Assembly: GCA_037445895.1 (NCBI GenBank) | Contig: JBBIJO010000002.1 | Span: forward strand, 62,001 to 126,000 | Length of the DNA stretch: 64,000 nucleotides | Direction of reading: 5' to 3' | Origin: JBBIJO01 sp037445895 | GTDB lineage: Bacteria > Bacteroidota > Ignavibacteria > Kapaibacteriales > UBA2268 | In this document: piece by piece, positions 45,487-53,856 of the stretch | Layout of the letters: each line of letters opens with the position of its first letter | Numbering within the stretch: position 1 is the first letter of the stretch | Program-made: the position numbers and the translations under genes | Notes under the pieces: generated by a model | What the model saw: the letters and a program-made list of their open reading frames with translations, nothing else | The model's database searches: none | Told to the model about the DNA's origin: nothing

Positions 45487-46671
45487 GAGGTAAATACTTA
45501 TCAATATAGCGCCCGAAACGACAAAGCCCCAATGCAAATCGAGATTCGACGATAGCATTGCACTTCCCAAAAAAGCCAAAAGCGAGCCGAACAATGAAGC
45601 CGACGATGCAAACCCCATTATACTGCCAACCTTGCCGTTGTCGATAATTTTCCCTAAATGTGAATACATCGTGGGAACCAAACCCGCAATAAAAATACCA
45701 ACCGCAATACGTAAAGGAAAAAGCAATAGAAAGTAACCTACAACCGAATGTAACAACATTGCCAATCCCAATGCTAAAGAGGCAATACGTATCAATCTTT
45801 GTATTGGTTTTCTGTCGCTCCACCGCCCCCATATAGGCGCAAAAAGAATATTAAAGAAACCTGATAGACCTACCATTATACCGGTAAGCGAAGATAAAAA
45901 ACTCTTTGGTGCATTCAATAGTTCAAGATAATAAGGCAAAATTGGAAAAGTTAAGAATATCCCAATTTGCCCTAATATAATTATTAGCATTGGAACTCCA
46001 TATTTCCTATCCCTAAGAATGAGTTTCAGAATTCCAATCACGCTATCCTTACCATTTTCAACGGACTTATTATACTCTATTACCAATAAAGAAATCAATA
46101 ATGCACTGGCAACACAAAGTATTGCAACAAGAAAGAAAACCACACGAAAGCCAAAAATATCCGAGATAATACCTCCAATCAGAGGCCCAGCAATTCCCCC
46201 TGCTGATTGCGAGCTTTGAAGCACACCCACAGCATAACCCTGCCGTTCAAAAGGTGTATTAGAAATTGTGAAACTCAAAGTTGCGGCGATAAATCCACTT
46301 GTTGCACCTTGAAACACTCTAAGGAAAAAAAGTTGATAAATATCGCGGGCAAAACCCATCAAAAACATAGCCAAAGCCAAACCAAGAATTGCTCGTATAA
46401 TCATTAGTTTTTTCCCGTAGCGGTCGCCAAGATTGCCCCAAATCGGAACAAGAATAATCGAAAGAAAATAAGGACCGGCAAACACCATCCCACTCCAAAA
46501 TCTTTCGGCAGATTCACCAACTACCCCAAGCTCCCTTACGTAGAGGGGAAGAAAGGGAACACACCCATTCATTCCAACCATAGTTATAAATTGAGCTACT
46601 GCAAGGAAAAAAAGATTTCGTTTCCAAATTTCCAAAGAGTTTATTTTGATGATTCCAAACTGCAATTTCAA
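45475..46671 (-). CDS. Major facilitator superfamily transporter
   Basis: 398 residues, 12 transmembrane helices. The loop 2-3 signature is GNLGDRYGKKLMIIRAILGL and the motif is repeated weakly in the second half (WGRWSDRKPIQRLIR). Helix 5 carries GVLQSSQSAGGIAGPLIGGI, the antiporter motif C of drug:H+ antiporter-1 family exporters. It probably exports a small molecule or drug. The TTG start lies four bases after the GT2 stop, so the two are co-transcribed. Confidence 0.85.
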   Translation of the reverse strand: MKLQFGIIKINSLEIWKRNLFFLAVAQFITMVGMNGCVPFLPLYVRELGVVGESAERFWSGMVFAGPYFLSIILVPIWGNLGDRYGKKLMIIRAILGLALAMFLMGFARDIYQLFFLRVFQGATSGFIAATLSFTISNTPFERQGYAVGVLQSSQSAGGIAGPLIGGIISDIFGFRVVFFLVAILCVASALLISLLVIEYNKSVENGKDSVIGILKLILRDRKYGVPMLIIILGQIGIFLTFPILPYYLELLNAPKSFLSSLTGIMVGLSGFFNILFAPIWGRWSDRKPIQRLIRIASLALGLAMLLHSVVGYFLLLFPLRIAVGIFIAGLVPTMYSHLGKIIDNGKVGSIMGFASSASLFGSLLAFLGSAMLSSNLDLHWGFVVSGAILISIYLLRI

Positions 46672-46675
46672 CTTT

Positions 46676-47401
46676 TCAACCGTGAAAATCGGTGTTCAAA
46701 TGGACACGACGTATTTTAAAAAGTTCATAGAGCATTTTGATTGAATCCCACAAAGGGTTGACTTTCGTCCTCGGGTCATTATACCACTCGACAGGGACTT
46801 GCTCTATCGTCAACCCCAACTTCGAAGCTAAATAAAGAACCTCTACATCGAAACTAAACCCATCGATCTTAGCCTTGCTAAAGACTTTTTCGGCTGCCTC
46901 CGAAGTAAAACCTTTGAAACCGCATTGCGTATCTTCGATGCCTTTCATTATCAGAAACCGAACAAGTTTATTAAAAGTTTTTCCCATAAATTCCCGATAT
47001 AAAGGCTGATGCAATTTAATCATACTCGGATCAATTGCTCGGCTACCAATACATATATCGGCTCCTTTGTCTAATTTTTCGAGAAGCTTTTCTACCTCGT
47101 AAATTGGTGTCGAAAGGTCCGCATCCGAAAAAATCTTATAGTCCCCTTTTGAACGCAACATCCCCTTGCGAACTGCTGCGCCCTTCCCCAGATTTTTTGG
47201 GAGCTTCACGATCTCAATATCATCCACAAACAGGTTTAATACCTCGAGAGTTTTGTCTGTGGAACCATCATCGACTACAACTATTTCGTAGCTATAACCC
47301 ATTTTATCGAAATACTCCATCACAATATTCAACGAGTTTGATATTCTTGCCTCTTCGTTGAACACTGGGATAACAAGCGAAATTAATCTCTCTTTGGACA
47401 T
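46676..47401 (-). CDS. Family 2 glycosyltransferase, dolichyl-phosphate glucosyltransferase-like
   Basis: 241 residues, GT-A fold. LVIPVFNEEARISNSL, VVVDDGSTDKTLEVL (first Asp pair), SDADLSTPIYEVEKL (second Asp pair) and TQCGFKGF near the end match the DPG/DPM synthase-type GT2 enzymes. It should transfer a hexose from a nucleotide sugar to a polyprenyl phosphate at the inner membrane face. There are no C-terminal membrane helices, unlike many bacterial relatives. The ATG at 47401 is preferred over the TTG directly before it. Confidence 0.85.
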   Translation of the reverse strand: MSKERLISLVIPVFNEEARISNSLNIVMEYFDKMGYSYEIVVVDDGSTDKTLEVLNLFVDDIEIVKLPKNLGKGAAVRKGMLRSKGDYKIFSDADLSTPIYEVEKLLEKLDKGADICIGSRAIDPSMIKLHQPLYREFMGKTFNKLVRFLIMKGIEDTQCGFKGFTSEAAEKVFSKAKIDGFSFDVEVLYLASKLGLTIEQVPVEWYNDPRTKVNPLWDSIKMLYELFKIRRVHLNTDFHG

Positions 47402-47725
47402 CAATATTGTTCTTTAATCCTTATCAATAATAGTTCGACAATTACTAATATAATATTCAAAAACTGAAAAAATGCAAAATTACTCAAATAACTCGATATA
47501 ATTTCAGGATTTTACTTCGACATAGTGCTAACTCGATATATCTTGCGCCGAAGATAAAGACAACCCTTCTTGCAGAAACACCGACGGAACTTCTTCGATA
47601 CTCGAACTGACCAGTCTGTTGACAAACCAATAAAATAAACAAAAGCTTTTATTATTTCAAAGATTTAATATCTACACTAAATTAAAAATACCTACTTCAA
47701 TACCAATTCAGAAAATTAAGAAATT
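47402..47725. other. Divergent intergenic region with a 12-base direct repeat
   Basis: 324 bases between the GT2 gene (minus) and queA (plus). No credible gene. TAACTCGATATA occurs at 47489-47500 and again at 47529-47540, exactly 40 bases apart. The stretch 47510-47630 is richer in G+C and TCG than the rest of the gap. A short open stretch on the minus strand there has no start codon and is recorded under rejected items. Confidence 0.5.
47489..47540. repeat. 12-base direct repeat pair upstream of queA
   Basis: Two identical copies of TAACTCGATATA with a 40-base period, about four helical turns, so both face the same side of the DNA. They could be regulator binding sites for the divergent genes; chance or remnant duplication is also possible. 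Confidence 0.4.
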
Positions 47726-48967
47726 ATGGTTCCGAACATACATATCGATGAATTTGATTATCGATTGTTCGAGGAAAGAATTGCCCAATTCCCTTTGCCC
47801 GAAAGGGATAAAAGCAAACTGCTTGTATATAATTCACAAGGGGAAATTGCGCATTACTCTTTTAAGAATCTTCCGGAATTGCTTCCTTCGAATACCCTTC
47901 TTACCCGTAACATTTCGAAGGTATTGCCAGCTCGTATTTTTGTAAAAAAATCTACGGGGGGGAACGCAGAAGTGCTTTTAGTCGAGCCAATCAAACCGTC
48001 GCAAGACCCACAAATTGCCATCACCTCATATCCACCTTGTATATGGAAGGCAATTGTCGGGGGACGACGCATACGCCCGAATTCTATTCTTTCTACAAAG
48101 ATTGAATATCCAGAAAATATTGAAGTTACTGCTAAAATTCTTGAACGAAACAATGAGCTTGCCTCTATTGAATTTTCTTGGAAACCCGAAAATTTGAACT
48201 TTGCACAAATCCTTGATGCTTTCGGAAGGATTCCACTCCCACCATACATCAAACGTTCCGATGAACCATTAGACCGAACCCGATACCAAACCATTTACGC
48301 TTTATATTCTGGCTCTGTTGCAGCACCTACGGCAGGTTTACATTTCACCGATGAGGTTTACAATAAACTTTTAAGCAACAATATTAAATTTACTGATGTT
48401 ACCTTGCATATTGGACCCGGAACATTCAAACCAGTCGATACACAATCTATCGCCCAATTCACAATACACACCGAAAATTTTTCTGTTAGCAAACATACAA
48501 TACAAAAATTTTACGAATCCCTAAATTCAACCACGAAAGAGACTCTTATTGCTATTGGGACTACGAGTGTGAGAGCGGTAGAGTCTCTTTATTGGATTGC
48601 CCACGAACTCTTCATCCAAAAGAAGGACATTCACGGTCCTTGTTTTGTCTCGCAATGGATTCCATACCAAGTGGAAAAAGAATTGATTACCCCTTTGGAA
48701 TCACTCGAGTTGTTGCTAAATCAGATGGAAAAGTTAAGGATTGAAATTCTTTCGGGCTCGACGCAGCTATTAATCCTTCCAGGATATAAGATAAAATTCT
48801 TCGACGGTTTAATAACAAATTTTCATCTTCCGAAAAGTACTCTTCTAATGTTGGTAGCTTCTTTTATCGGGACCAATTGGAAAAAAGTATATAATAGTGC
48901 TCTCGAAAATAACTACCGATTTCTAAGTTACGGAGACACATCATTGTTGTATCGAACAGAAGGCTAA
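47726..48967 (+). CDS. queA: S-adenosylmethionine:tRNA ribosyltransferase-isomerase
   Basis: 413 residues, longer than the usual ~345 because of insertions in the first half. Conserved segments: GRIPLPPYIKR, SGSVAAPTAGLHFTDEV, VTLHIGPGTFKPV, AIGTTSVRAVESL and near the C-terminus LITNFHLPKSTLLMLVASFI. It transfers and rearranges the ribosyl part of SAM onto preQ1 in tRNA, the penultimate step of queuosine synthesis. Other queuosine genes are not in the window. Confidence 0.95.
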   Translation: MVPNIHIDEFDYRLFEERIAQFPLPERDKSKLLVYNSQGEIAHYSFKNLPELLPSNTLLTRNISKVLPARIFVKKSTGGNAEVLLVEPIKPSQDPQIAITSYPPCIWKAIVGGRRIRPNSILSTKIEYPENIEVTAKILERNNELASIEFSWKPENLNFAQILDAFGRIPLPPYIKRSDEPLDRTRYQTIYALYSGSVAAPTAGLHFTDEVYNKLLSNNIKFTDVTLHIGPGTFKPVDTQSIAQFTIHTENFSVSKHTIQKFYESLNSTTKETLIAIGTTSVRAVESLYWIAHELFIQKKDIHGPCFVSQWIPYQVEKELITPLESLELLLNQMEKLRIEILSGSTQLLILPGYKIKFFDGLITNFHLPKSTLLMLVASFIGTNWKKVYNSALENNYRFLSYGDTSLLYRTEG

Positions 48968-49022
48968 TTAAAATAATTTCAAGTTTTATGCTTTTATTTC
49001 AATAATAAATAGTTGGATATGT

Positions 49023-49616
49023 ATGCGAAAAAATGGGATTGAAATAATAGAGGCAAATGTTCTCATCTCGGCATATTCAAGTGGCTTTTTTCCGATGGCT
49101 GATTCCCCAAACGGACCAATACACTGGTTTTCGCCCGACCCACGCGCTATCATTTCTATTCATACTATTAAACCCCCTCGTTCTGTTCGCCAACTCATAA
49201 AAAAAGGCATATTCGAAATTCGTAAGGACAGCAATTTCGAACAGGTAATAATGCTATGTGCAAACAGACCAGATACTTGGATTAACGATACCATTATTAA
49301 TTCCTACATTAACCTACATAGTCTTGGATATGCACATTCCGTCGAAACATATCAAGATGGAGCATTAGTTGGAGGCTTATACGGCGTTGTAATTGGGGCG
49401 GCTTTTTTTGGCGAATCAATGTTCTCAATAGTTAGTAATGCTTCAAAAGTAGCATTCTACCACTTAGTGGAACATCTGAAAGGAAGGGAATTTTTGTTGC
49501 TCGATTCCCAATTTATTAATCCACATACTCAAATGCTCGGTGCAATCGAAATCTCGCGCTCTCAATATCTCAAAATTTTAAAAATTGCAATTGAAAAAAA
49601 TAATGTTAGCTTTTAA
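49023..49616 (+). CDS. aat: Leucyl/phenylalanyl-tRNA-protein transferase
   Basis: 197 residues. The family core is plain: AYSSGFFPMADSPNGPIHWF then SPDPRAIISI, later DGALVGGLYGVVIGAAFFGESM-like and LLDSQFINPHTQMLGAIEIS. It adds Leu or Phe to N-terminal Lys/Arg of proteins, marking them for ClpS/ClpAP in the N-end rule pathway. It lies 55 bases after queA on the same strand, perhaps co-transcribed. Confidence 0.95.
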   Translation: MRKNGIEIIEANVLISAYSSGFFPMADSPNGPIHWFSPDPRAIISIHTIKPPRSVRQLIKKGIFEIRKDSNFEQVIMLCANRPDTWINDTIINSYINLHSLGYAHSVETYQDGALVGGLYGVVIGAAFFGESMFSIVSNASKVAFYHLVEHLKGREFLLLDSQFINPHTQMLGAIEISRSQYLKILKIAIEKNNVSF

Positions 49617-49711
49617 GATTATTTAATTTAATTCTCACATTATTAAAATAATTTGTTTGTTTGAACTACATTTCTTAATTTGCTTTTTTAAAATGCTTTA
49701 TTGGAGTTTCT

Positions 49712-50320
49712 ATGAATAAAGTAATTTCTAATAAAGAAGAAACCCCTCGGCTATTTCAAAACAATTTTCTCGAATTTTTTTCGAAAGTAAGTTGGTACGT
49801 TCCTTTGGTCGTATATCTTCCGGTCGTTGTTTATCTTATCTATCGCTCTTCGAAATTAGTTACGACGACGAACCTCGCTGTGCTTTTCATCTTCGGAATA
49901 TTTTTCTGGTCGTTCGTTGAGTATGTTCTCCATCGATATGTCTTTCACTTTAAGCCAAAGACGACACTTGGAAAACGTTTAATATTCATTTTCCACGGGA
50001 TACACCACAATTACCCGCGCGACCCGAAGCGTTTGGTTATGCCTCCATCGGTGAGTATTCCACTTGCTTTTATTTTTTATTTTGTCTTCTATAACACTTT
50101 CCCACACTATAACGGAATACCTTTCTTTGCCGGTTTCGTTGTTGGATACTTAATCTACGATATTACTCATTACGCAATCCATCACTTTGTAATTAAAAAC
50201 AAATTATTCTTAAAAATAAAGACACACCATATGAAGCACCATTATCAAAATGAAAGTGCAGGTTTCGGAGTTAGCTCCACTTTGTGGGATTGGGTTTTTG
50301 GAACAAAGATAACTAATTAA
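49712..50320 (+). CDS. Fatty acid hydroxylase / sterol desaturase family membrane protein
   Basis: 202 residues with about four membrane helices and four histidine clusters of the di-iron hydroxylase family: HRYVFH, HGIHHNYP, HYAIHH and HHMKHHY. The length and the PRDPKRLVMPPSVSIPLAF segment fit fatty-acid 2-hydroxylases of the Scs7 type, so it may hydroxylate an acyl chain of a membrane lipid (for instance in sphingolipid-like lipids). It has its own ribosome site (GGAG before the ATG). Confidence 0.85.
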   Translation: MNKVISNKEETPRLFQNNFLEFFSKVSWYVPLVVYLPVVVYLIYRSSKLVTTTNLAVLFIFGIFFWSFVEYVLHRYVFHFKPKTTLGKRLIFIFHGIHHNYPRDPKRLVMPPSVSIPLAFIFYFVFYNTFPHYNGIPFFAGFVVGYLIYDITHYAIHHFVIKNKLFLKIKTHHMKHHYQNESAGFGVSSTLWDWVFGTKITN

Positions 50321-50342
50321 CTTATTTTATCGCAACGTATTG

Positions 50343-51026
50343 CTATCGGAATCTATCATATATATTTTGAAATACTTCGTTGAGGAAAGAATCGTCTTCG
50401 AATATTTTCTCGCCAACTTTATTAACTGTTTCTCCGTCCAATGATTTAGATTTGATAATCGACATACCTGCCTCCCTAAATACCCCAAGATACTTAAAAG
50501 AATCTAAAAACTCATCGGATAACATATTTAAAGCATCGTAGTCCGGGCGATACAAATACCCACAATATTTTCCACCAATAAGGATAGCGAAATTTTCAAT
50601 TTCATTTATCAACAAATCCACAGCAGAATTTCGCCCCCCAGCAGAATATATAAGTGCATAAATATATTTACTGGAATTTTTATGCTCGTTGTTCAATGGA
50701 AATTCATATAATGGTTCCATTCGATTCATAGAAGAAACCAGAGTTTCCCAAATAGATTTTTTGTATATATCGAGGACAAAAATCAAATTTTCGCTTCGGC
50801 GAATCAATGGATAAAGAAGTCGAAAATCGTCTTGGCACAAACAATCACCATTCGAAACGAAATTGATGTCCTCTGTGCAACCCTTACAACTCGAAATATC
50901 CAAGTCGTCGAGATAAATTATCTTTGGGGATGCCCCTGCTATTTCCATACCTAAAATAAGTTGGCTCGTCAACTTCGAAACTATCCGATTATACTTATCG
51001 GTAAAATCTAAAACTAATGTATCCAT
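50343..51026 (-). CDS. Flavodoxin-like / iron-sulfur flavoprotein-like protein with an unusual cysteine set
   Basis: 227 residues. The outline is that of the NADPH-dependent FMN reductase/iron-sulfur flavoprotein family: an N-terminal beta-strand and helix, then a cysteine loop, then alternating strands and helices. The loop has Cys47, Cys50, Cys62 and Cys64 (SSCKGC ... GDCLCQDDF), where typical iron-sulfur flavoproteins have a compact CxxCxxC plus one more Cys. The phosphate loop of the flavin site is weak at the N-terminus, so FMN binding is not certain. It follows bshC by 49 bases in the same direction. Confidence 0.55.
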   Translation of the reverse strand: MDTLVLDFTDKYNRIVSKLTSQLILGMEIAGASPKIIYLDDLDISSCKGCTEDINFVSNGDCLCQDDFRLLYPLIRRSENLIFVLDIYKKSIWETLVSSMNRMEPLYEFPLNNEHKNSSKYIYALIYSAGGRNSAVDLLINEIENFAILIGGKYCGYLYRPDYDALNMLSDEFLDSFKYLGVFREAGMSIIKSKSLDGETVNKVGEKIFEDDSFLNEVFQNIYDRFR

Positions 51027-51075
51027 TATTCAATTTAGTTTTTAAAACTATTAAACGAAATGAATTTGAAAATAT

Positions 51076-52704
51076 TTAGAGCGAAATTACATAATGGGCA
51101 TTATTTGGTTGGTGAAAAATTTCCGAAATTTTTTCGAAGAATTCGCTTCTTTTGAAAAGAGAAAAAGGAAAAAGCAACGTAACCATTCGTTCTTGGAGCG
51201 AACCATTGGGATACAAAAAAGAATTGATTTGTCTATGGGGTTCAAACTCTTTTATCAAACTTCTTTTTTCGGCTGCGACTATTTTCCCTTCGAATGCTTC
51301 TAATATGTTAATAATTTTTTGCAAATGCGAATCGGCACTTCTTTCCAAAGACTTATCCAAAAAGATTGCAGCTTTTCTTAGCTCATCAAATGTCTTTTTA
51401 ACATTGCTATAACTATTGTCGATTATTTCTTGAATCTCTTTGCTCCGTAATTTTCGGAACAAAGCAGATTCAATATTCGAGATTGGTTGAAAATAGAAAC
51501 CCACTTTTTCAATTGGTATTTGATTATTAATTAACGAATTCAAAAGAATTGTCGCCGAATGCCGAGGCACTACGGCGGGCATATCAACTCCGAACCATTG
51601 GTATAGTTCTTTCAATTGTGTGGAATAACCCAACTCGCTTGGTCCAACGATACTTGCAACGTTCGGGATAATCAAATCTTGGCAAATTGGACGGAGCAAA
51701 ACATTCGGCGAAAAATTTATCGGCTCATTTTCAAATAATTGAATTAACTCAATATGATTTAAAAATTCTTGCCCAATTTGGAACAAACTTTTATCGGGAT
51801 TCCAAAGGATTTTATGCCTTTCATTGTTTTGATGGTAAAATGCATTGACCACACTGGTTTTTGCTTGAATATGATATCCATACGCTTCGATGAGAGCATT
51901 AGCGGTTTCGACCAAACTATTACTATGTCCAAAATGTCCAATCTCTTTCTGGATTATTTGGGACAACATACCCTTTTCTCGTGCAATCGATGAACGAACG
52001 AAAAGGACTCCATAATCGCAAAGAAAATAGTTTAACACTTTAAGGAACGAAGAACTCCACCCTTCACCTTTTTTATATGTGTCTGTAAGAAAGCTGCTCA
52101 ATTCTGGATTAAGTTCAAAACCATTGGATAAAGTTAAAAAATATTCAATTATGTCTTCTATTTCCTCATTATAACATTTTTTCGAAATGGGAACCCTATC
52201 GGTTTTCCGACAATCCGAACAACAGGCAAGACGAACAGGTTCAAAGTGGAAATCGAAGGAATAAATTTGCGAGACTTCGTAAGTATCGTGGTCGTTGTCC
52301 TCGACCCAAAAAATAGGAACAAAGTTGAAATCGGGAAAAATTTCCTTCAATTTGTAACACAAATGAATTGCCGAAAGAGATTTATATAACACGAACAGCG
52401 GTCCCCCAAGGAAACCAGGTTGTTGTCCAGCAACTACCGCAAAAGTATTATCTTTGCTTAACAGAGCGAAATTGAGGAGTTGTTCATTCGAAAAAACAAT
52501 TTCGTCGCAGGAATTTTGTATTAGTTTAAGCAAATTAACTCGTTGTCGGAAATTTTTCGCTCTTTGCTCGATAAACGCTACTGAACCGAAGAGCTTTGAA
52601 TTGGAAGGGAATCTTTCTTGGAAAAAACTTGTTCGATTTACCAAAAAATCTACAAAAAGTTTGGAAAACCCAGTCAATGAATCGAAAGGATAAGGATAAA
52701 ACAT
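51076..52704 (-). CDS. bshC: Bacillithiol biosynthesis cysteine-adding enzyme
   Basis: 542 residues, the usual length. Family signatures: VVAGQQPGFLGGPLFVLYKS in the Rossmann core and FVPIFWVEDNDHDTYEV after it, then a long helical/coiled-coil C-terminal half. It joins cysteine to glucosaminyl-malate in the last step of bacillithiol synthesis. bshA and bshB are not in the window. A cluster of cysteines near residues 166-171 (CCSDCRK) is notable. Confidence 0.93.
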   Translation of the reverse strand: MFYPYPFDSLTGFSKLFVDFLVNRTSFFQERFPSNSKLFGSVAFIEQRAKNFRQRVNLLKLIQNSCDEIVFSNEQLLNFALLSKDNTFAVVAGQQPGFLGGPLFVLYKSLSAIHLCYKLKEIFPDFNFVPIFWVEDNDHDTYEVSQIYSFDFHFEPVRLACCSDCRKTDRVPISKKCYNEEIEDIIEYFLTLSNGFELNPELSSFLTDTYKKGEGWSSSFLKVLNYFLCDYGVLFVRSSIAREKGMLSQIIQKEIGHFGHSNSLVETANALIEAYGYHIQAKTSVVNAFYHQNNERHKILWNPDKSLFQIGQEFLNHIELIQLFENEPINFSPNVLLRPICQDLIIPNVASIVGPSELGYSTQLKELYQWFGVDMPAVVPRHSATILLNSLINNQIPIEKVGFYFQPISNIESALFRKLRSKEIQEIIDNSYSNVKKTFDELRKAAIFLDKSLERSADSHLQKIINILEAFEGKIVAAEKRSLIKEFEPHRQINSFLYPNGSLQERMVTLLFPFSLFKRSEFFEKISEIFHQPNNAHYVISL

Positions 52705-52780
52705 AAAGAAAGACTATTCAAAGTATTTAAAAGCTTTTAGAAGAAAAATCAAAGATATTATTTTGAATAATATTTTGAAA

Positions 52781-53773
52781 TTAAAATTTATACGACGAAA
52801 TTGCTTTAACGTATTGCGCCCGCTCGTATTCGCTGGGATTCGAGGCTTTTTCCTGCGACATAATTCCAATCATTTGTGCAACACTTTCATACTCGTGTTC
52901 TTGCATCCATTCGATAAGTTCCTTCTCCAATTGAAGTAAATAGAAAACCCCATTTTTGAGCAAGGCAGAACAAAGCATTGTAACATTGGCTCCAACCAGA
53001 AGCATTTTCACTACATCGTCGGAAGTATGAATTCCGCTTGATGCAGCAAAATCGACATTCAGCTGATGCTTCAAAATTGCAATCCATCGCATTGGCAAAC
53101 GATTTGCATGTGATGTACTCAAATGAATATTGGGACGAACTTCTAACTGGTCCAAGTCTATATCAGGTTGATAAAATCGATTAAATAGCACCAAAGCATT
53201 TGCTCCATTTTCGACGATTTGCTGGGCAAAGTTAGCGAAATTGGAAAAATATGGGCTTAGTTTGACAGCGACAGGGATTTTAACAGCAGATTTCACTGCT
53301 TTAAGAATATCGAAATAAACTTTTTCGACCTGACTACCTGGTTGGTTTTTATCGGTTGGAATAAAGTAAATGTTTAGCTCTAACGCATCGGCACCGGCTT
53401 GCTCGATTTGTTTAGCAAACTCGGTCCAACCGCCTTCGGAGGCTCCATTTAAACTTGCAATTATTGGTATAGAAACCGTCGATTTTGCCTTGGTAATCAA
53501 ATCGAGATATTGCTCTGAACCGAAACGATATTCGTCGGATTCTGGAAAATAAGTTAAAGATTCAGCATAGGAGTAGGTTCCCTGCGTCGTATGATAATAC
53601 AAGCCTAATTGTTCACCCCTGATTTGTTCTTCGAAAAGTGAAGGTAAAACAATAGCGCCAGCGCCAGCATCTTCCAACTTCTTAATATTCTTCATACTTT
53701 CGGTTAATGGCGACGAGGATGCAACCAAAGGCGATTTTAATTTTAAGCCCAAGTATGTTACTGTTAAATCCAT
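52781..53773 (-). CDS. Dihydroorotate dehydrogenase-like protein
   Basis: 330 residues with the TIM-barrel of class 1 dihydroorotate dehydrogenases: SPLVASSSPLTESMKNIKKL at the N-terminus, IPIIASLNGASEGGWTEFAK and IPVAVKLSPYFSNFANFA in the middle, and an FMN phosphate site around AASSGIHTSDDVVKMLLVGA. The catalytic base region differs from true PyrD, as in the group often found beside pyruvate:ferredoxin oxidoreductase; its real substrate is not known. Here too it follows that gene, with a terminator between. Confidence 0.82.
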   Translation of the reverse strand: MDLTVTYLGLKLKSPLVASSSPLTESMKNIKKLEDAGAGAIVLPSLFEEQIRGEQLGLYYHTTQGTYSYAESLTYFPESDEYRFGSEQYLDLITKAKSTVSIPIIASLNGASEGGWTEFAKQIEQAGADALELNIYFIPTDKNQPGSQVEKVYFDILKAVKSAVKIPVAVKLSPYFSNFANFAQQIVENGANALVLFNRFYQPDIDLDQLEVRPNIHLSTSHANRLPMRWIAILKHQLNVDFAASSGIHTSDDVVKMLLVGANVTMLCSALLKNGVFYLLQLEKELIEWMQEHEYESVAQMIGIMSQEKASNPSEYERAQYVKAISSYKF

Positions 53774-53820
53774 TGTAATTTACATATTTATTAAACAAAT
53801 TAAAAAATCTTCAAATTAAT

Positions 53821-53851
53821 AAAAAGGCAACTTGGTTTCCCAAATTGCCCT
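53821..53851 (-). terminator. Rho-independent terminator after nifJ
   Basis: On the minus strand GGCAATTTGG pairs with CCAAGTTGCC (one G-T wobble) around a GAAA tetraloop, followed by TTTTT. It closes the pyruvate:ferredoxin oxidoreductase gene, so the downstream gene needs another promoter or read-through. Confidence 0.85.
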
Positions 53852-53856
53852 TTGAA

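Noticed and set aside
47528..47660. Minus-strand open stretch reading like a protein end (SSSIEEVPSVFLQEGLSL...)
   Set aside because: It uses host-like TCG serine codons, but no start codon follows the upstream in-frame TGA; at most a gene remnant.
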